Origin: Chryseobacterium aquifrigidense
Lineage (GTDB): Bacteria; Bacteroidota; Bacteroidia; Flavobacteriales; Weeksellaceae
Reading direction: 5' to 3'
Length of the DNA: 64,000 nt
NCBI RefSeq assembly: GCF_006716485.1
Contig: NZ_VFPD01000003.1
Location: forward strand, 62,001-126,000
Notes under the pieces: model-generated
Seen by the model: only the letters and a program-made list of their open reading frames with translations
Told to the model about the DNA's origin: nothing
The model's database searches: none
In this document: in pieces, positions 9,207-19,173 of the stretch
Layout: each line of letters starts with the position of its first letter
How positions within the stretch are numbered: position 1 is the stretch's first letter
Made by a program: the position numbers and the translations under genes

Positions 9207-11519
9207 CTACTCTTGAGGAAGTGTAAAAGAAACTCTCAGTGCCAGCAATCCTGTAATACCCTGAAGATCCTCTACTCTTAAAAATTCTATATCATTTTGT
9301 AAAACTCCTTTCTTCTGGAGTTTGGAAATATAATCTAAGTATTCCTTCTGGTTTTCCATGCCGAAATAGACGATGGTAATTTTTCCGGGAGCCGTAATGC
9401 GTTCTGAAGAATCTTTCACGTGGGCTTTATCCAGACGTTTTTTGATAATCTCGTAATACGAATTGTATGCGCCGTCTACATCAAACCGTTTTTCATCCAT
9501 TCTGAAACGGATGTCTATTTTTTCGTTATATACAAAGATCAGTGAAGCAATATCCAGTTGTACAGGAAGATATTTTTTGAACGACTGAAATTCAAGTTCC
9601 ATTTTACAGATCGTTTTCAGCTGCCAGTATCTCAGTTTATGAACTACTTTCGAAGTATAATGCAGCTCAGGAGCGATAGAGGAACCACTGTAGAGATTGT
9701 GTTCCACACCATCAGATTTAAATCTTTCATAATAATGCGGGAAAATCTCCTGTGCCTTCACCTGGCTTTCGTCCAGCATATCGGCCAGTTTTCGGTTGAC
9801 TAATGTGATAGAATCATCAAGGTTTTTCCTGTGGTGATAAAACAGATCCGTAGAAGTAAAGATGTGTGAAAAATAGTCTTTGATTTTCGTTTTGATTTCT
9901 CTCGAAGTTCTTACTTCCAGTTTTCCCTGTAAAAAAGGATGAATTTCTTCCCTTAATAACCTCTGGAAACGCTGTTCCGTATCTGCTTTGATTTCATTGT
10001 TGATTTCATTTTCAAAGACATCCAGTGCCAGTACAAATTTTTCGGAATCGGAATTGGTGAGTATCAGAATTTCATTCAGCCATTCAATCTGCTGGTTGAG
10101 ATCCTGCAGCATCAGATTGAAACGTTTTTCCGAAGAGGAACGGATGTCTGAAACCCCAAATAGCGGAGTAAGATTTTTAAATGCAATCTGTTTTAAAGTA
10201 TATATTTTTCTTCCGAGTGATGCGGTAAAATATTTTTCAGCTTCATTTCTGAATTTCCAGACCACACTGTCGTGGATCGTTGTATATTCACGCTGAATAA
10301 TGGCTTCTATCTGATAGTTTTTCTCAAAGTAAAATCTGTTCAGAGAAAAAAGAACCATATCAGTGAAAAACTCCAGTTTTTTTAGCTTTAAACCATTGAA
10401 GCTTCCGGCAATAGGAGAGGTGAATTCCATAATTGCAAGAAGTTCGCCGTCCTTCATAATGGGAATTACCATGAAACTATTGACATTGTTGTCCTTTAAA
10501 ATACTGAAGGAAGGAAGCAGCTTGACATTCTCGTCCAGGTTGTTTACATTGGAAACAACGACAGGTTTTGAATTATGATTTAAATTATTAAAGGTGCTTT
10601 TACGTGTCTCTTCATCAAATGCATTGATCCAGAAATCCAGGATATGATTCGTGAGAAGACTTTCATATATCGGAAGCTTATCCAGTTTCTGTTCCTTTTT
10701 GTTAAACGTCATCAACCCGAAGTTGAGTTCAGGAACATCAAAATAGGATTTGAAAATTTCAGTAAGATTTTCGTTGGGATTCATATTTTCCGGATCAATT
10801 TCAATCATGCTTGATTTCAGATCGGAAAGGGCTACTTCAGAGGTACAGTCTACCAGTGAAATAATGGTGAATCCTTTCAATATCCAGGATTGGGATGGGA
10901 AATATTTCTTCCACATTTTAAAGTCATCCAGGTTTTCCAGCAACATATCCAGAACATCATCGGACGGAATTTTGGCCTCTTCTGTGGGAGTAATTTCCGT
11001 AAAATCTGAATTGACCGTAATTTTATAATGCTTCATGATTCCCTGCTTATTGGGGATATCATAATAAAATGGGATCGTACTTTTAATATCTTTTTTGAAA
11101 TAGCTCTGAAGAATCAGACAACAGCAGAATACATAAAATTCATTATCTGAAATATTTCTGAGTTCTATTTCGAAGTCTTTTCCGGCATCTTTCAGAATAT
11201 CTTTAAACCTTTCGGTATAGTTGAAGGTAATGTTGGAAAGCGGAATGCTTGCTGCCTTTATTTCATTTCTGGTAAGGCCAGTCGGGAAAAGATCGGCAAG
11301 AAGCAGTCTGATGAGGTCTTCATATTTTTCAAGAAGGGTTGTGTCCTGAAAACCTTCTCTGAGTTCTTTAAAATTTCTTGTGCTTTCGATTAAAGACTCT
11401 GCATAATTGACCCTGTATTCCAGTCTGTCGTTATACCGGATATGTTCCAGAACATCCAAATATTTTTTGAATGATATATAAACCTGAAAGGGAGAGTCTT
11501 TTTTATAGAGATTAGCCAA
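9207..11519 (-). CDS. Large GAF-like protein of unknown function
   Basis: A protein of 770 residues, cytoplasmic, with no signal peptide or membrane helix. Around residues 345-405 a segment (VNSFMVIPIMKDGELLAIMEFTSP) has the strand-turn-strand pattern of a GAF sensor domain. The remainder is largely helical with many charged residues (RNFKELREGFQD, REEIHPFLQGKLEVRTSREIKTK). No kinase, cyclase or DNA-binding motif could be found. It ends 10 bases from the convergent bestrophin gene. Similar single-domain GAF proteins occur in Flavobacteriia without assigned function. Confidence 0.55.
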   Translation of the reverse strand: MANLYKKDSPFQVYISFKKYLDVLEHIRYNDRLEYRVNYAESLIESTRNFKELREGFQDTTLLEKYEDLIRLLLADLFPTGLTRNEIKAASIPLSNITFNYTERFKDILKDAGKDFEIELRNISDNEFYVFCCCLILQSYFKKDIKSTIPFYYDIPNKQGIMKHYKITVNSDFTEITPTEEAKIPSDDVLDMLLENLDDFKMWKKYFPSQSWILKGFTIISLVDCTSEVALSDLKSSMIEIDPENMNPNENLTEIFKSYFDVPELNFGLMTFNKKEQKLDKLPIYESLLTNHILDFWINAFDEETRKSTFNNLNHNSKPVVVSNVNNLDENVKLLPSFSILKDNNVNSFMVIPIMKDGELLAIMEFTSPIAGSFNGLKLKKLEFFTDMVLFSLNRFYFEKNYQIEAIIQREYTTIHDSVVWKFRNEAEKYFTASLGRKIYTLKQIAFKNLTPLFGVSDIRSSSEKRFNLMLQDLNQQIEWLNEILILTNSDSEKFVLALDVFENEINNEIKADTEQRFQRLLREEIHPFLQGKLEVRTSREIKTKIKDYFSHIFTSTDLFYHHRKNLDDSITLVNRKLADMLDESQVKAQEIFPHYYERFKSDGVEHNLYSGSSIAPELHYTSKVVHKLRYWQLKTICKMELEFQSFKKYLPVQLDIASLIFVYNEKIDIRFRMDEKRFDVDGAYNSYYEIIKKRLDKAHVKDSSERITAPGKITIVYFGMENQKEYLDYISKLQKKGVLQNDIEFLRVEDLQGITGLLALRVSFTLPQE

Positions 11520-11714
11520 GAGCTGAAAAATTTAGAGTAAAGTTATGAAAAAAGCGGAATATTAATAGGAGTATAATTTATTTTATTGTACATAATTTAC
11601 TTGTACTTCGGGAAACTATATAAGATATTTTGTCATTATTTGTTGTTTTTTTGGAAAGGGGGATGGCAGGATTAATGAATAATAAATTTTATGAATTTTA
11701 TTTCAAATATTGTC

Positions 11715-11747
11715 AAAAAAAAGCACAACTGAAAAGTTGTGCTTTTT
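11715..11747 (-). terminator. Terminator of the nuo operon
   Basis: A 13-bp stem (AAAAAGCACAACT at 11718-11730 with AGTTGTGCTTTTT at 11735-11747) closed by a 4-base loop. On the minus strand it is followed by eight T, 20 bases after the nuoN stop. It is a textbook intrinsic terminator for the operon. Confidence 0.9.
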
Positions 11748-11766
11748 ATATCTTAAAATTCAGATT

Positions 11767-13146
11767 TTACAATCCGAACATTCTTGCAAACATATCCGGG
11801 AAAACTCCAAGGATGATGATCAAAACAATAACAATTACTGCAATGATGTTATAAGTAAGGGTTACTTTTTCTGATGATTTGAATGTTGATTCTTTAAAGA
11901 AGAACATGGCAATGATCAGTCTTAAATAGTAAGCGATAGATAGGGCAGAACCTAATACTGCTACCAATACTAGGAAAGCAGCACCATTCATAGCCTGGGA
12001 GAATAAAGCAAATTTCCCCATGAAACCAGCTGTTAACGGAACTCCTGCCATTGAAAGCATAGAGATCGTTGCTGCTGTTGCTAATAAAGGTTCAGTTTTT
12101 GCCAATCCTTTGAACGCTCCGAAAGAAGTTTCTCTTTTTAATTTCTCTACCCAGATCAGACACATGAAAACTCCTACTGTAGATAAAGAATAAGCAAACA
12201 AATAGAAGGCAAGGTTATAAGTAGAAAGGCTTGTCATTCCGAAGAATACCAATCCGATATATCCTGCGTGAGATACTGAAGAGTATGCCAACATTCTTTT
12301 TGCATTTGTCTGAGCAAGACCCATAACGTTTGCCAAAAGTAAAGTAATGATTAAGAATACTCCTAAAACATTGATCCATTCATGAGTAACTCCAGTGAAA
12401 CCAAGCGTCATCAATCTGAATAGCGCAAAGAATCCGGAGATCTTTACAACACTCGCCATGAAAGCTGTGATCAATGAAGGAGAACCTGCGTATACATCAG
12501 GGCTCCACATGTGGAAAGGTGCTAAAGCTACCTTGAATGCCAATGCACAAAGAATCAGTAATACTCCTAAGATGAACATTACATTCCCTGAATTAGCTAC
12601 CCCGAAATCATGGATTTTGTATAAATCAAAACTTCCTGCACTTCCGTAGATGAATGCAATACCGAACAGTAAGAAACCTGTTGCAAATGCACCCATAAGG
12701 AAATACTTAATTGAAGCTTCATTGGATCTCAAATCAGTTTTGTTGGCTCCAGCCATTACATATAATGGAATAGAAAGGATTTCAACTCCTAAGAACATCG
12801 TTACCAGATTCTGGTATCCGAAAAGGATGATCCCTCCACATAATGCAAATAGCATCAATGCATATAATTCTGACTGGTGGCTTCTGTGATTGCTGAAAGC
12901 AAAACCACCAAGGAAGAATAATAATAAAGTTGTTACGATTGATATTTTAGTGAATAATGCGGTATTGTCACTGTACTCATACATATGCTTGTAATGGTCG
13001 AAGAACGAACATTCCGGCATAAAACTTACATACAATGCAATGATTAATCCCAAAATCCCAATGTATCTTGCGAATTTTCCTTGTTCAAAAACTCCTGAAA
13101 ATAACGCAATAACTGCCGTTAGGAAAACAATAATTAAAACACTCAT
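11767..13146 (-). CDS. nuoN: NADH-quinone oxidoreductase subunit N
   Basis: A protein of 459 residues with about 14 hydrophobic helices, an antiporter-like proton-pumping subunit of complex I in the inner membrane. Conserved features include FLGVEILSIPLYVMAG (the helix 5 Glu of the family), a Lys-rich channel helix (ALAFKVALAPFHMWSPDVYAG) and KRMLAYSSVSHAGYIGL. It is the last gene of the nuo operon, 16 bases after nuoM, and is closed by the terminator at 11715. Confidence 0.95.
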   Translation of the reverse strand: MSVLIIVFLTAVIALFSGVFEQGKFARYIGILGLIIALYVSFMPECSFFDHYKHMYEYSDNTALFTKISIVTTLLLFFLGGFAFSNHRSHQSELYALMLFALCGGIILFGYQNLVTMFLGVEILSIPLYVMAGANKTDLRSNEASIKYFLMGAFATGFLLFGIAFIYGSAGSFDLYKIHDFGVANSGNVMFILGVLLILCALAFKVALAPFHMWSPDVYAGSPSLITAFMASVVKISGFFALFRLMTLGFTGVTHEWINVLGVFLIITLLLANVMGLAQTNAKRMLAYSSVSHAGYIGLVFFGMTSLSTYNLAFYLFAYSLSTVGVFMCLIWVEKLKRETSFGAFKGLAKTEPLLATAATISMLSMAGVPLTAGFMGKFALFSQAMNGAAFLVLVAVLGSALSIAYYLRLIIAMFFFKESTFKSSEKVTLTYNIIAVIVIVLIIILGVFPDMFARMFGL

Positions 13147-13162
13147 TTCTTAAAATATCAAA

Positions 13163-14656
13163 TTAACTTACCATTGATTGGTAGATAAACTTCACCGAAC
13201 TACTCACCATGTCGATTACCGGTTGTGGGAAAATACCCAGTAAGATCACAAAAACCGCTAAACTTGCCAATACAGAAAATTCTACACCTGATAAATCTTT
13301 TGCTGTACTTAAAACGGCTTCATCACCTTCTCCGAACATTGCTTTTCCGTAGAATCTCAATAAATACACAGCACAAAGAATTACCGTAAGACCAGCAATT
13401 ACTGCTGCTGTTCCGTTAAAATCATAAACTGATTTCAACAAAATAAATTCCCCGATGAATCCATTGGTTAATGGAACTCCCATTGAACCTAATATAATGA
13501 TCAAGAACAATACTGCAAACTTAGGCGCTACTTTAGCTAAACCACCCATTTGTCTGATGTCTCTTGATTTGAATCTCTTGTATAAAATATCACAACAGTA
13601 GAATAATCCCACTACGTTGATACCGTGAGCAAAAGTCTGTACCAAAGCTCCTTCAGCTCCTTCTACATTGAAAGTTCCTCTCAAAGTAACTACTGCAGAA
13701 GCAAAGATCCCAGCTACCATCAATCCTACGTGAGAGAAAGATGAATAGGCAATGATTCTCTTCATATCCGTCTGGATAATAGCAATCAAAGCACCGTGAA
13801 CAATTCCTACAATAGCAAGAATAATTACAATCTGTCCGGAAATTCCGGCAATCGGAAGCGGAGTGATTGGTAATAAATAACGCATTACACCGTATACTGC
13901 CATCTTCAGCATGATCCCTGATAATAACATGGATCCCTGAGTAGGAGAGTAGGTATAAGTATCAGGCTGCCATGTATGGAAAGGGAATACCGGTAATTTC
14001 ACTGCAAAAGCAAAGAAAATAAACCAGAATACCACAGTCTGCTGTACCTCGTTAAGCTGAGCATTATATAGATCTGTTAAAGCGAATGATGCAGAGTGGT
14101 TGTACACATAGATCAATCCGGCTAACATAAATAATGATCCCACGAATGTATATACGAAGAATTTCGTCGTAAACTCAAACCTTTTATTCTCTTGTCCCCA
14201 AAGTCCGGCAATGAACCAAATTGGAATCAAAGTTACTTCCCAGAAAATGTAGAATAACAATCCGTCTAAAGAAGTGAACACTCCTACAAGACCGAACTGC
14301 ATCAACAGAATCAATCCGTAGAATGTATTTCTGTAGTTTACATTTTCGTTGAAAGATGATAAAATAATGATTGGAGCCAGAATATTGGTCAATAATAAAA
14401 GAAGCATGCTCATCCCATCGATACCGAAGTGAAGAGAGCTCTTCATAAATTGTGACCATGGATAATTGATCTCATGCTGCAATACGCTGTCTACTGTCGG
14501 AGTAAAATCAAAATCCGATAGTATATAGAACGTAAGAAGCATTTGTACCAATGCGATTCCAAGCGCCAAATATTTGCTGGAATTATTCTTCCAGGCAAAA
14601 ACTAATCCCGAACCTACTAGAGGTAATAGTAATAATGTTAATAACAAACAAGACAT
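13163..14656 (-). CDS. nuoM: NADH-quinone oxidoreductase subunit M
   Basis: A protein of 497 residues, an integral membrane antiporter-like subunit of complex I. Family hallmarks are LLFYIFWEVTLIPIWFIAG with the key helix 5 Glu, FAVKLPVFPFHTWQPDTY with the channel Lys, and MKRIIAYSSFSHVGLM. Length is normal. It lies two bases after nuoL, consistent with translational coupling, and takes part in proton translocation in the membrane arm. Confidence 0.95.
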   Translation of the reverse strand: MSCLLLTLLLLPLVGSGLVFAWKNNSSKYLALGIALVQMLLTFYILSDFDFTPTVDSVLQHEINYPWSQFMKSSLHFGIDGMSMLLLLLTNILAPIIILSSFNENVNYRNTFYGLILLMQFGLVGVFTSLDGLLFYIFWEVTLIPIWFIAGLWGQENKRFEFTTKFFVYTFVGSLFMLAGLIYVYNHSASFALTDLYNAQLNEVQQTVVFWFIFFAFAVKLPVFPFHTWQPDTYTYSPTQGSMLLSGIMLKMAVYGVMRYLLPITPLPIAGISGQIVIILAIVGIVHGALIAIIQTDMKRIIAYSSFSHVGLMVAGIFASAVVTLRGTFNVEGAEGALVQTFAHGINVVGLFYCCDILYKRFKSRDIRQMGGLAKVAPKFAVLFLIIILGSMGVPLTNGFIGEFILLKSVYDFNGTAAVIAGLTVILCAVYLLRFYGKAMFGEGDEAVLSTAKDLSGVEFSVLASLAVFVILLGIFPQPVIDMVSSSVKFIYQSMVS

Positions 14657-14658
14657 TA

Positions 14659-16572
14659 TTATTGTAATAAAAAGTTAACAATTAATATAATTCCCACCGC
14701 TAAAGACATGATAAGGATATATGTCTCTACATTTCCGTTCTGTACACGCTTCATAGCTTTTCCGCTGTCTTCAGCACCATCACCTACAAAGTTTACAAAA
14801 CGGTCTAAGATACCCTTATCAAACATTTTTCCTCCGCGTCCTAATCCTTCAACAGTTTTTACAATCAATGCGTTGTAAAGTTCGTCAACGTATAATTTCT
14901 TAGCAGAAAGCTTTTCCCATCCGGTGTAACTTTCCTCTGCAACAGCCATCTTTTTCTTACTTACATAAGTATTTCTAACGATGAACCATACAGTGAAAAA
15001 CATCAATACTGTAGCTGCTAATAATATCATTTCAGTATTGAAAGGTACTCCTGAAAGAGTAGCTTCCATCTGGCTGTAGCTTTGTTCTGTAAGAACCGGC
15101 TTTAACCATTCCATCAGTTTGGCATAGTGGCCGTGACCGATGAAGTGTGGCAGGTTGATAAAACCACCGATTACAGAAAGAATTGCCAATACGATTAATG
15201 GTAATGTCATATTGGAAGGGCTTTCATGTAAATGGTGTTTCTGTTCTTCAGTACCTCTGAATTCTCCATGGAATGTAAGGTAGTATAATCTGAACATATA
15301 AGTTGCAGTCATTGCCGCTAAAACAAATAAGATGACCCAGTAAATCGGGTTTTTAGCGAAAGCTGCTACTAAAATTTCGTCTTTGGAGATCATCCCTGAT
15401 AATAAAGGGAAACCTGAGATGGCTAATGTTCCGATAAGGAATGTAGCGTGGGTAAGAGGAATATATTTTTTAAGACCTCCCATGAAACGCATATCCTGTT
15501 CGTTGCTCATGGCATGGATTACAGAACCTGCACCTAAGAATAATAACGCTTTAAAGAATGCGTGTGTCATTACGTGGAACATTGCTGTTGTATACGCTCC
15601 AAGACCTAAAGCGATGAACATAAATCCAAGCTGTGAAACCGTAGAGTATGCCAACACTTTTTTGATGTCGTTCTGACGAAGTGCATAAAATCCTGCCAAA
15701 GCAGCCGTTAAGAATCCGATGAATAAAATTACTCCCTGTACGGTAGGCGCCAAAGTAAATAAGAAGTTGGATCTTACTACTAAATAGATACCCGCAGTTA
15801 CCATCGTTGCCGCGTGGATCAACGCTGATACAGGAGTTGGTCCCGCCATCGCATCCGGTAACCATGTATATAATGGAACCTGAGCAGATTTACCGGTAGC
15901 ACCGATGAATAAACTCGCTGTGATAAAGATAATCACTGTTCCGTCTAATTCAAATTTTGAAGCGTTTTCTGCTACAGAAAGATAATCTACAGCATTGGTC
16001 TGAGAAGCGATCATGAAGATACCGATCAATAACGCAAGGTCACCAATTCTGTTCATAATGAAAGCTTTTCTTGCCGCTTTACCGTATTCTTCGTTGGTAT
16101 ACCAGAATCCGATCAACAGGTAAGAACAAAGACCTACACCTTCCCATCCGATAAACAGGATAAGGTAGTTGCTTCCCATTACCAGAAGTAACATCGAGAA
16201 GATGAAAAGATTCAGATAAGTAAAGAACTTATAGAACCCTTTGTCATGACTCATATATCCGATAGAGTATAAGTGGATCAGTGAACCGATACCCGTAATG
16301 ATCATCACCATCATTAAAGAAAGCTGATCAATCTGGAATCCAAAATTGATTTGAACTCCGTTTACTCTAAACCATTCAAAAGCTTTTACAATAACAGGCT
16401 GGCTCTCAGAATTGAAATTCATGAAAATACTTACAGCAATACAGAAAGATCCGAAAACCATAGCTGTAGCCAAAGATCCTACCAATATTTTGGGAAGATT
16501 TTTTCCGAATAGCCCGTTAATAAGAAACCCTAAAAGTGGTAAAAGTACTATTGCATATACTAGATTCTCCAT
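14659..16572 (-). CDS. nuoL: NADH-quinone oxidoreductase subunit L
   Basis: A protein of 637 residues, the largest antiporter-like subunit, placed at the far end of the membrane arm and carrying the long lateral helix at its C-terminus (KKLYVDELYNALIVKTVEGLG and the final hydrophobic segment). Conserved blocks are FIGWEGVGLCSYLLIGFW, SAQVPLYTWLPDAMAGPTPVSALIHAATMV and DIKKVLAYSTVSQLGFM. It is spaced two bases from nuoK and from nuoM. Confidence 0.95.
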   Translation of the reverse strand: MENLVYAIVLLPLLGFLINGLFGKNLPKILVGSLATAMVFGSFCIAVSIFMNFNSESQPVIVKAFEWFRVNGVQINFGFQIDQLSLMMVMIITGIGSLIHLYSIGYMSHDKGFYKFFTYLNLFIFSMLLLVMGSNYLILFIGWEGVGLCSYLLIGFWYTNEEYGKAARKAFIMNRIGDLALLIGIFMIASQTNAVDYLSVAENASKFELDGTVIIFITASLFIGATGKSAQVPLYTWLPDAMAGPTPVSALIHAATMVTAGIYLVVRSNFLFTLAPTVQGVILFIGFLTAALAGFYALRQNDIKKVLAYSTVSQLGFMFIALGLGAYTTAMFHVMTHAFFKALLFLGAGSVIHAMSNEQDMRFMGGLKKYIPLTHATFLIGTLAISGFPLLSGMISKDEILVAAFAKNPIYWVILFVLAAMTATYMFRLYYLTFHGEFRGTEEQKHHLHESPSNMTLPLIVLAILSVIGGFINLPHFIGHGHYAKLMEWLKPVLTEQSYSQMEATLSGVPFNTEMILLAATVLMFFTVWFIVRNTYVSKKKMAVAEESYTGWEKLSAKKLYVDELYNALIVKTVEGLGRGGKMFDKGILDRFVNFVGDGAEDSGKAMKRVQNGNVETYILIMSLAVGIILIVNFLLQ

Positions 16573-16574
16573 TC

Positions 16575-16904
16575 TTATCCTCTTAATTTATTAAATATAC
16601 TCACATCTACAGAACGGGTGTTTCTATATAGCATCGCAATAATTGCTAAACCTACCGCTACTTCAGCAGCAGCTACCACCATAATGAAGAAAACTAAAAG
16701 TTGTCCGTCGCCGTTGCCTTTATACGCTGAAAAAGCTGCCAATAAAAGGTTTACAGAATTCAGCATAAGCTCTACACAGCCCAGAATCACAATAGCATTT
16801 TTTCTAAGCAATACTCCCATTACTCCCAGACAGAACAATACTGATGAAAGAATGATGAAGTAGTCCAAAGGGATGCTTTGTATAAATGTATTTACTTCTC
16901 CCAT
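16575..16904 (-). CDS. nuoK: NADH-quinone oxidoreductase subunit K
   Basis: A protein of 109 residues with three membrane helices. The second helix contains the family motif VILGCVELMLNSVNLLLAAF with the conserved Glu, and the third has VVAAAEVAVGLAIIAMLYR with the second conserved Glu; both lie on the proton path of complex I. The gene is spaced four bases from nuoJ and two from nuoL. Confidence 0.95.
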   Translation of the reverse strand: MGEVNTFIQSIPLDYFIILSSVLFCLGVMGVLLRKNAIVILGCVELMLNSVNLLLAAFSAYKGNGDGQLLVFFIMVVAAAEVAVGLAIIAMLYRNTRSVDVSIFNKLRG

Positions 16905-16908
16905 AATT

Positions 16909-17406
16909 TTATAAATCTTTTTTACCGATTAATACCGCGCCTACAATACCTGCCAGAATAAGGATGGAAGCAAGCTCAAACGGTAAAACATATTCATTAA
17001 ACAAAAGTCTACCCAGATTTTTGGTAAGACCAACACCTCTGTCTACATTTTCAACAACAATGTGGTTTTCTCTTACACCTCTGAAAACGCCTAATACTCC
17101 TACTAAAAGAATACCTGCAGTAAAAACTCCAACAAATTTTAAAGTATTGTTCTTCTTACTTTCGTCTCCTTTATTAAGGTTAAGCATCATTAAGATATAA
17201 AGGAAAAGTACCATGATGGCACCTGCGTACACTATAATCTGGATAATTGCAAGGAACTGTGCATTGAGAAGAATGTACATTCCGGCAATTGAAAACATCG
17301 TAACAATTAATGACAAAATAGCATAGAGAGGATTTCTTGCAAATACAAAATACACTGCACTTGCCACTGCTAAAAACGCCACCAAGAAAAATAAAAACTG
17401 ATCCAT
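16909..17406 (-). CDS. nuoJ: NADH-quinone oxidoreductase subunit J
   Basis: A protein of 165 residues with five hydrophobic helices. The family core AIIQIIVYAGAIMVLFLYILM, including the pi-bulge helix that transmits conformational change in complex I, is intact. The ATG overlaps the nuoI stop by one base (TAATG), indicating translational coupling. Confidence 0.94.
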   Translation of the reverse strand: MDQFLFFLVAFLAVASAVYFVFARNPLYAILSLIVTMFSIAGMYILLNAQFLAIIQIIVYAGAIMVLFLYILMMLNLNKGDESKKNNTLKFVGVFTAGILLVGVLGVFRGVRENHIVVENVDRGVGLTKNLGRLLFNEYVLPFELASILILAGIVGAVLIGKKDL

Positions 17407-17963
17407 TATTTTACCGCATTTTTTTGTTTCTCGGATTGTCTTGTCGTGATATCAATCCTTTCATTTATTTTTTCAACTAATTTATCTTTCCCATAAATGA
17501 AAGAACCTCTGTTGGTTTCCACATCTACCAATCTGTCGGTAAGATAGATCGCAGACTTAGGACAGGCCTCTTCACACATACCACAGAAAATACATCTTAG
17601 CATATTGATTTCATATACTGAAGCGTATTTCTCTTCTCTGTAAAGACCTCTTTCCTCTTTAGTTCTTTCAGCAGCCGTCATCGTAATGGCTTCTGCAGGA
17701 CAAGCTACCGCACAAAGTCCACAAGCTGTACATCTTTCTCTGCCTTCCTCGTCTCTTTTCAAAACGTGCTGACCTCTCCAGATAGTGGTTCTTGGTTTCT
17801 GTACTTCCGGATACGAATATACTGCGGGAGCACCCTTTATCACGGTTCTTACAGCATGCTTAAATGTAATCCCCATTCCTGTAAAGATGGCAGGAAGGTA
17901 GATTTTTTCAGCAAGGGTCATTTCTTTATTGGAAACAACTTTTGATCTGTTTGTAAGTTTCAT
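17406..17963 (-). CDS. nuoI: NADH-quinone oxidoreductase subunit I (2 x [4Fe-4S])
   Basis: A protein of 185 residues in the peripheral arm. Two ferredoxin-type clusters are complete: Cys78, 81, 84 and 88 (CTACGLCAVACP) and Cys124, 127, 130 and 134 (CIFCGMCEEACP), corresponding to N6a and N6b, which pass electrons towards NuoB. The N-terminal helix that contacts the membrane arm is present. A 124-base gap with repeat elements separates it from nuoH. Confidence 0.95.
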   Translation of the reverse strand: MKLTNRSKVVSNKEMTLAEKIYLPAIFTGMGITFKHAVRTVIKGAPAVYSYPEVQKPRTTIWRGQHVLKRDEEGRERCTACGLCAVACPAEAITMTAAERTKEERGLYREEKYASVYEINMLRCIFCGMCEEACPKSAIYLTDRLVDVETNRGSFIYGKDKLVEKINERIDITTRQSEKQKNAVK

Positions 17964-18087
17964 TTAATTATAGATATTAGATGTTAGACACCAGATTTTA
18001 GACTAATCTTGTCTGTTATCTTAATTTTTAATATTCAATATTCACACAAACCTAACAGGTTTTAAAAACCTGTTAGGTTTAGATAAT
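17964..18087. repeat. Intergenic repeats inside the nuo operon, including a 33-base palindrome
   Basis: The nuoH-nuoI gap holds a short repeated pattern (TAGATATTAGATGTTAGA near 17970) and, at 18048-18080, a perfect palindrome with arms AAACCTAACAGGTTTT and AAAACCTGTTAGGTTT around a single A. A sister copy with compensating changes is at 53728-53760, so it is a structured interspersed repeat. It has no T tract, and the operon continues through it. Confidence 0.8.
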
Positions 18088-19152
18088 TTAATTTCCAAAC
18101 GCTAAAATTACAGCTCCTGTAATTAATAGGTTTACCAATGCCATTGGGATTAAAGTTTTCCATCCCAAGTGCATTAACTGGTCATATCTGAATCTCGGAA
18201 GAGTCCATCTGATCCACATAAAGATCAGAATTCCGATAACAGTCTTCGTTAAGAATGCTACGATACTCAAAATCCCCGCAGCATTTTCACCCCAGTTCTG
18301 AGTTACCCATTCAATACCAGGATAGTTGTATCCTCCGAAGAAAAGAACTACCATGAATGCATTGGAAATAAACATGTTCACGTATTCCCCGAACATATAT
18401 AAACCTAATTTCATGGAAGAGTATTCTGTAGAATATCCTGTTACCAATTCAGATTCACACTCAGGTAAATCGAACGGGTGTCTGTTGGTCTCTGCCAAAG
18501 CGGCTACAAAGAAAACAAGGAAAGCAATCGGCTGGTAGAAAATATTCCAGTTCAGCCCAGAAACCCAAGGAATAACTCCCCATAATTTTCCGGTAGTCTG
18601 GCTTTCAGTGATTTCCTTCAGATCCAAACTTCCTGACATCATAATGATAGAAAGAAGTGCTAATCCCATCGCCAATTCATAAGAAATCATCTGAGAAGAA
18701 GCACGGATAGCACCTAGTAATGAATATTTGTTGTTCGAAGCCCAACCTCCGATCATAATTCCGTAAACTCCGATGGAAGCCATACCGATGATGAAAAGTA
18801 CACCAACATCAATATTTGCTACCTGAAGATCAAAAGAAGTACCTGCAATATTTAAACTTTTACCCCAAGGAATCACAGCGCCTGTAATCAATGAAATAAA
18901 CATTACCAAAGCCGGCCCCAATACGAAAAGAAATCTTTCTGCATTGGCAGGTGTAAAGTCTTCTTTAAAGAAGAATTTTCCACCATCAGCAAGAGGCTGC
19001 AGTAATCCGAAAGGTCCTGCTCTGTTAGGACCAATTCTATCCTGCATGATAGAGGCTACTTTTCTTTCTGCCCAGGTAGAGTAGGCTGCAATCGTCAAGG
19101 ATAGCAGGAAAAGTGCTAGTACAAGTATTAGTTTAAATGTAAGTAAATCCAT
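18088..19152 (-). CDS. nuoH: NADH-quinone oxidoreductase subunit H
   Basis: A protein of 354 residues with eight predicted membrane helices; it forms much of the quinone cavity of complex I. Highly conserved segments seen are ERKVASIMQDRIGPNRAGPFG, the loop ALAETNRHPFDLPECESELV and GYSTEYSSMKLGLYMFGEY, all typical of NuoH. Spacing to nuoG is 178 bases, filled by a repeat element. Confidence 0.95.
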   Translation of the reverse strand: MDLLTFKLILVLALFLLSLTIAAYSTWAERKVASIMQDRIGPNRAGPFGLLQPLADGGKFFFKEDFTPANAERFLFVLGPALVMFISLITGAVIPWGKSLNIAGTSFDLQVANIDVGVLFIIGMASIGVYGIMIGGWASNNKYSLLGAIRASSQMISYELAMGLALLSIIMMSGSLDLKEITESQTTGKLWGVIPWVSGLNWNIFYQPIAFLVFFVAALAETNRHPFDLPECESELVTGYSTEYSSMKLGLYMFGEYVNMFISNAFMVVLFFGGYNYPGIEWVTQNWGENAAGILSIVAFLTKTVIGILIFMWIRWTLPRFRYDQLMHLGWKTLIPMALVNLLITGAVILAFGN

Positions 19153-19173
19153 TTTTTATTTTAAATGTTTGAA

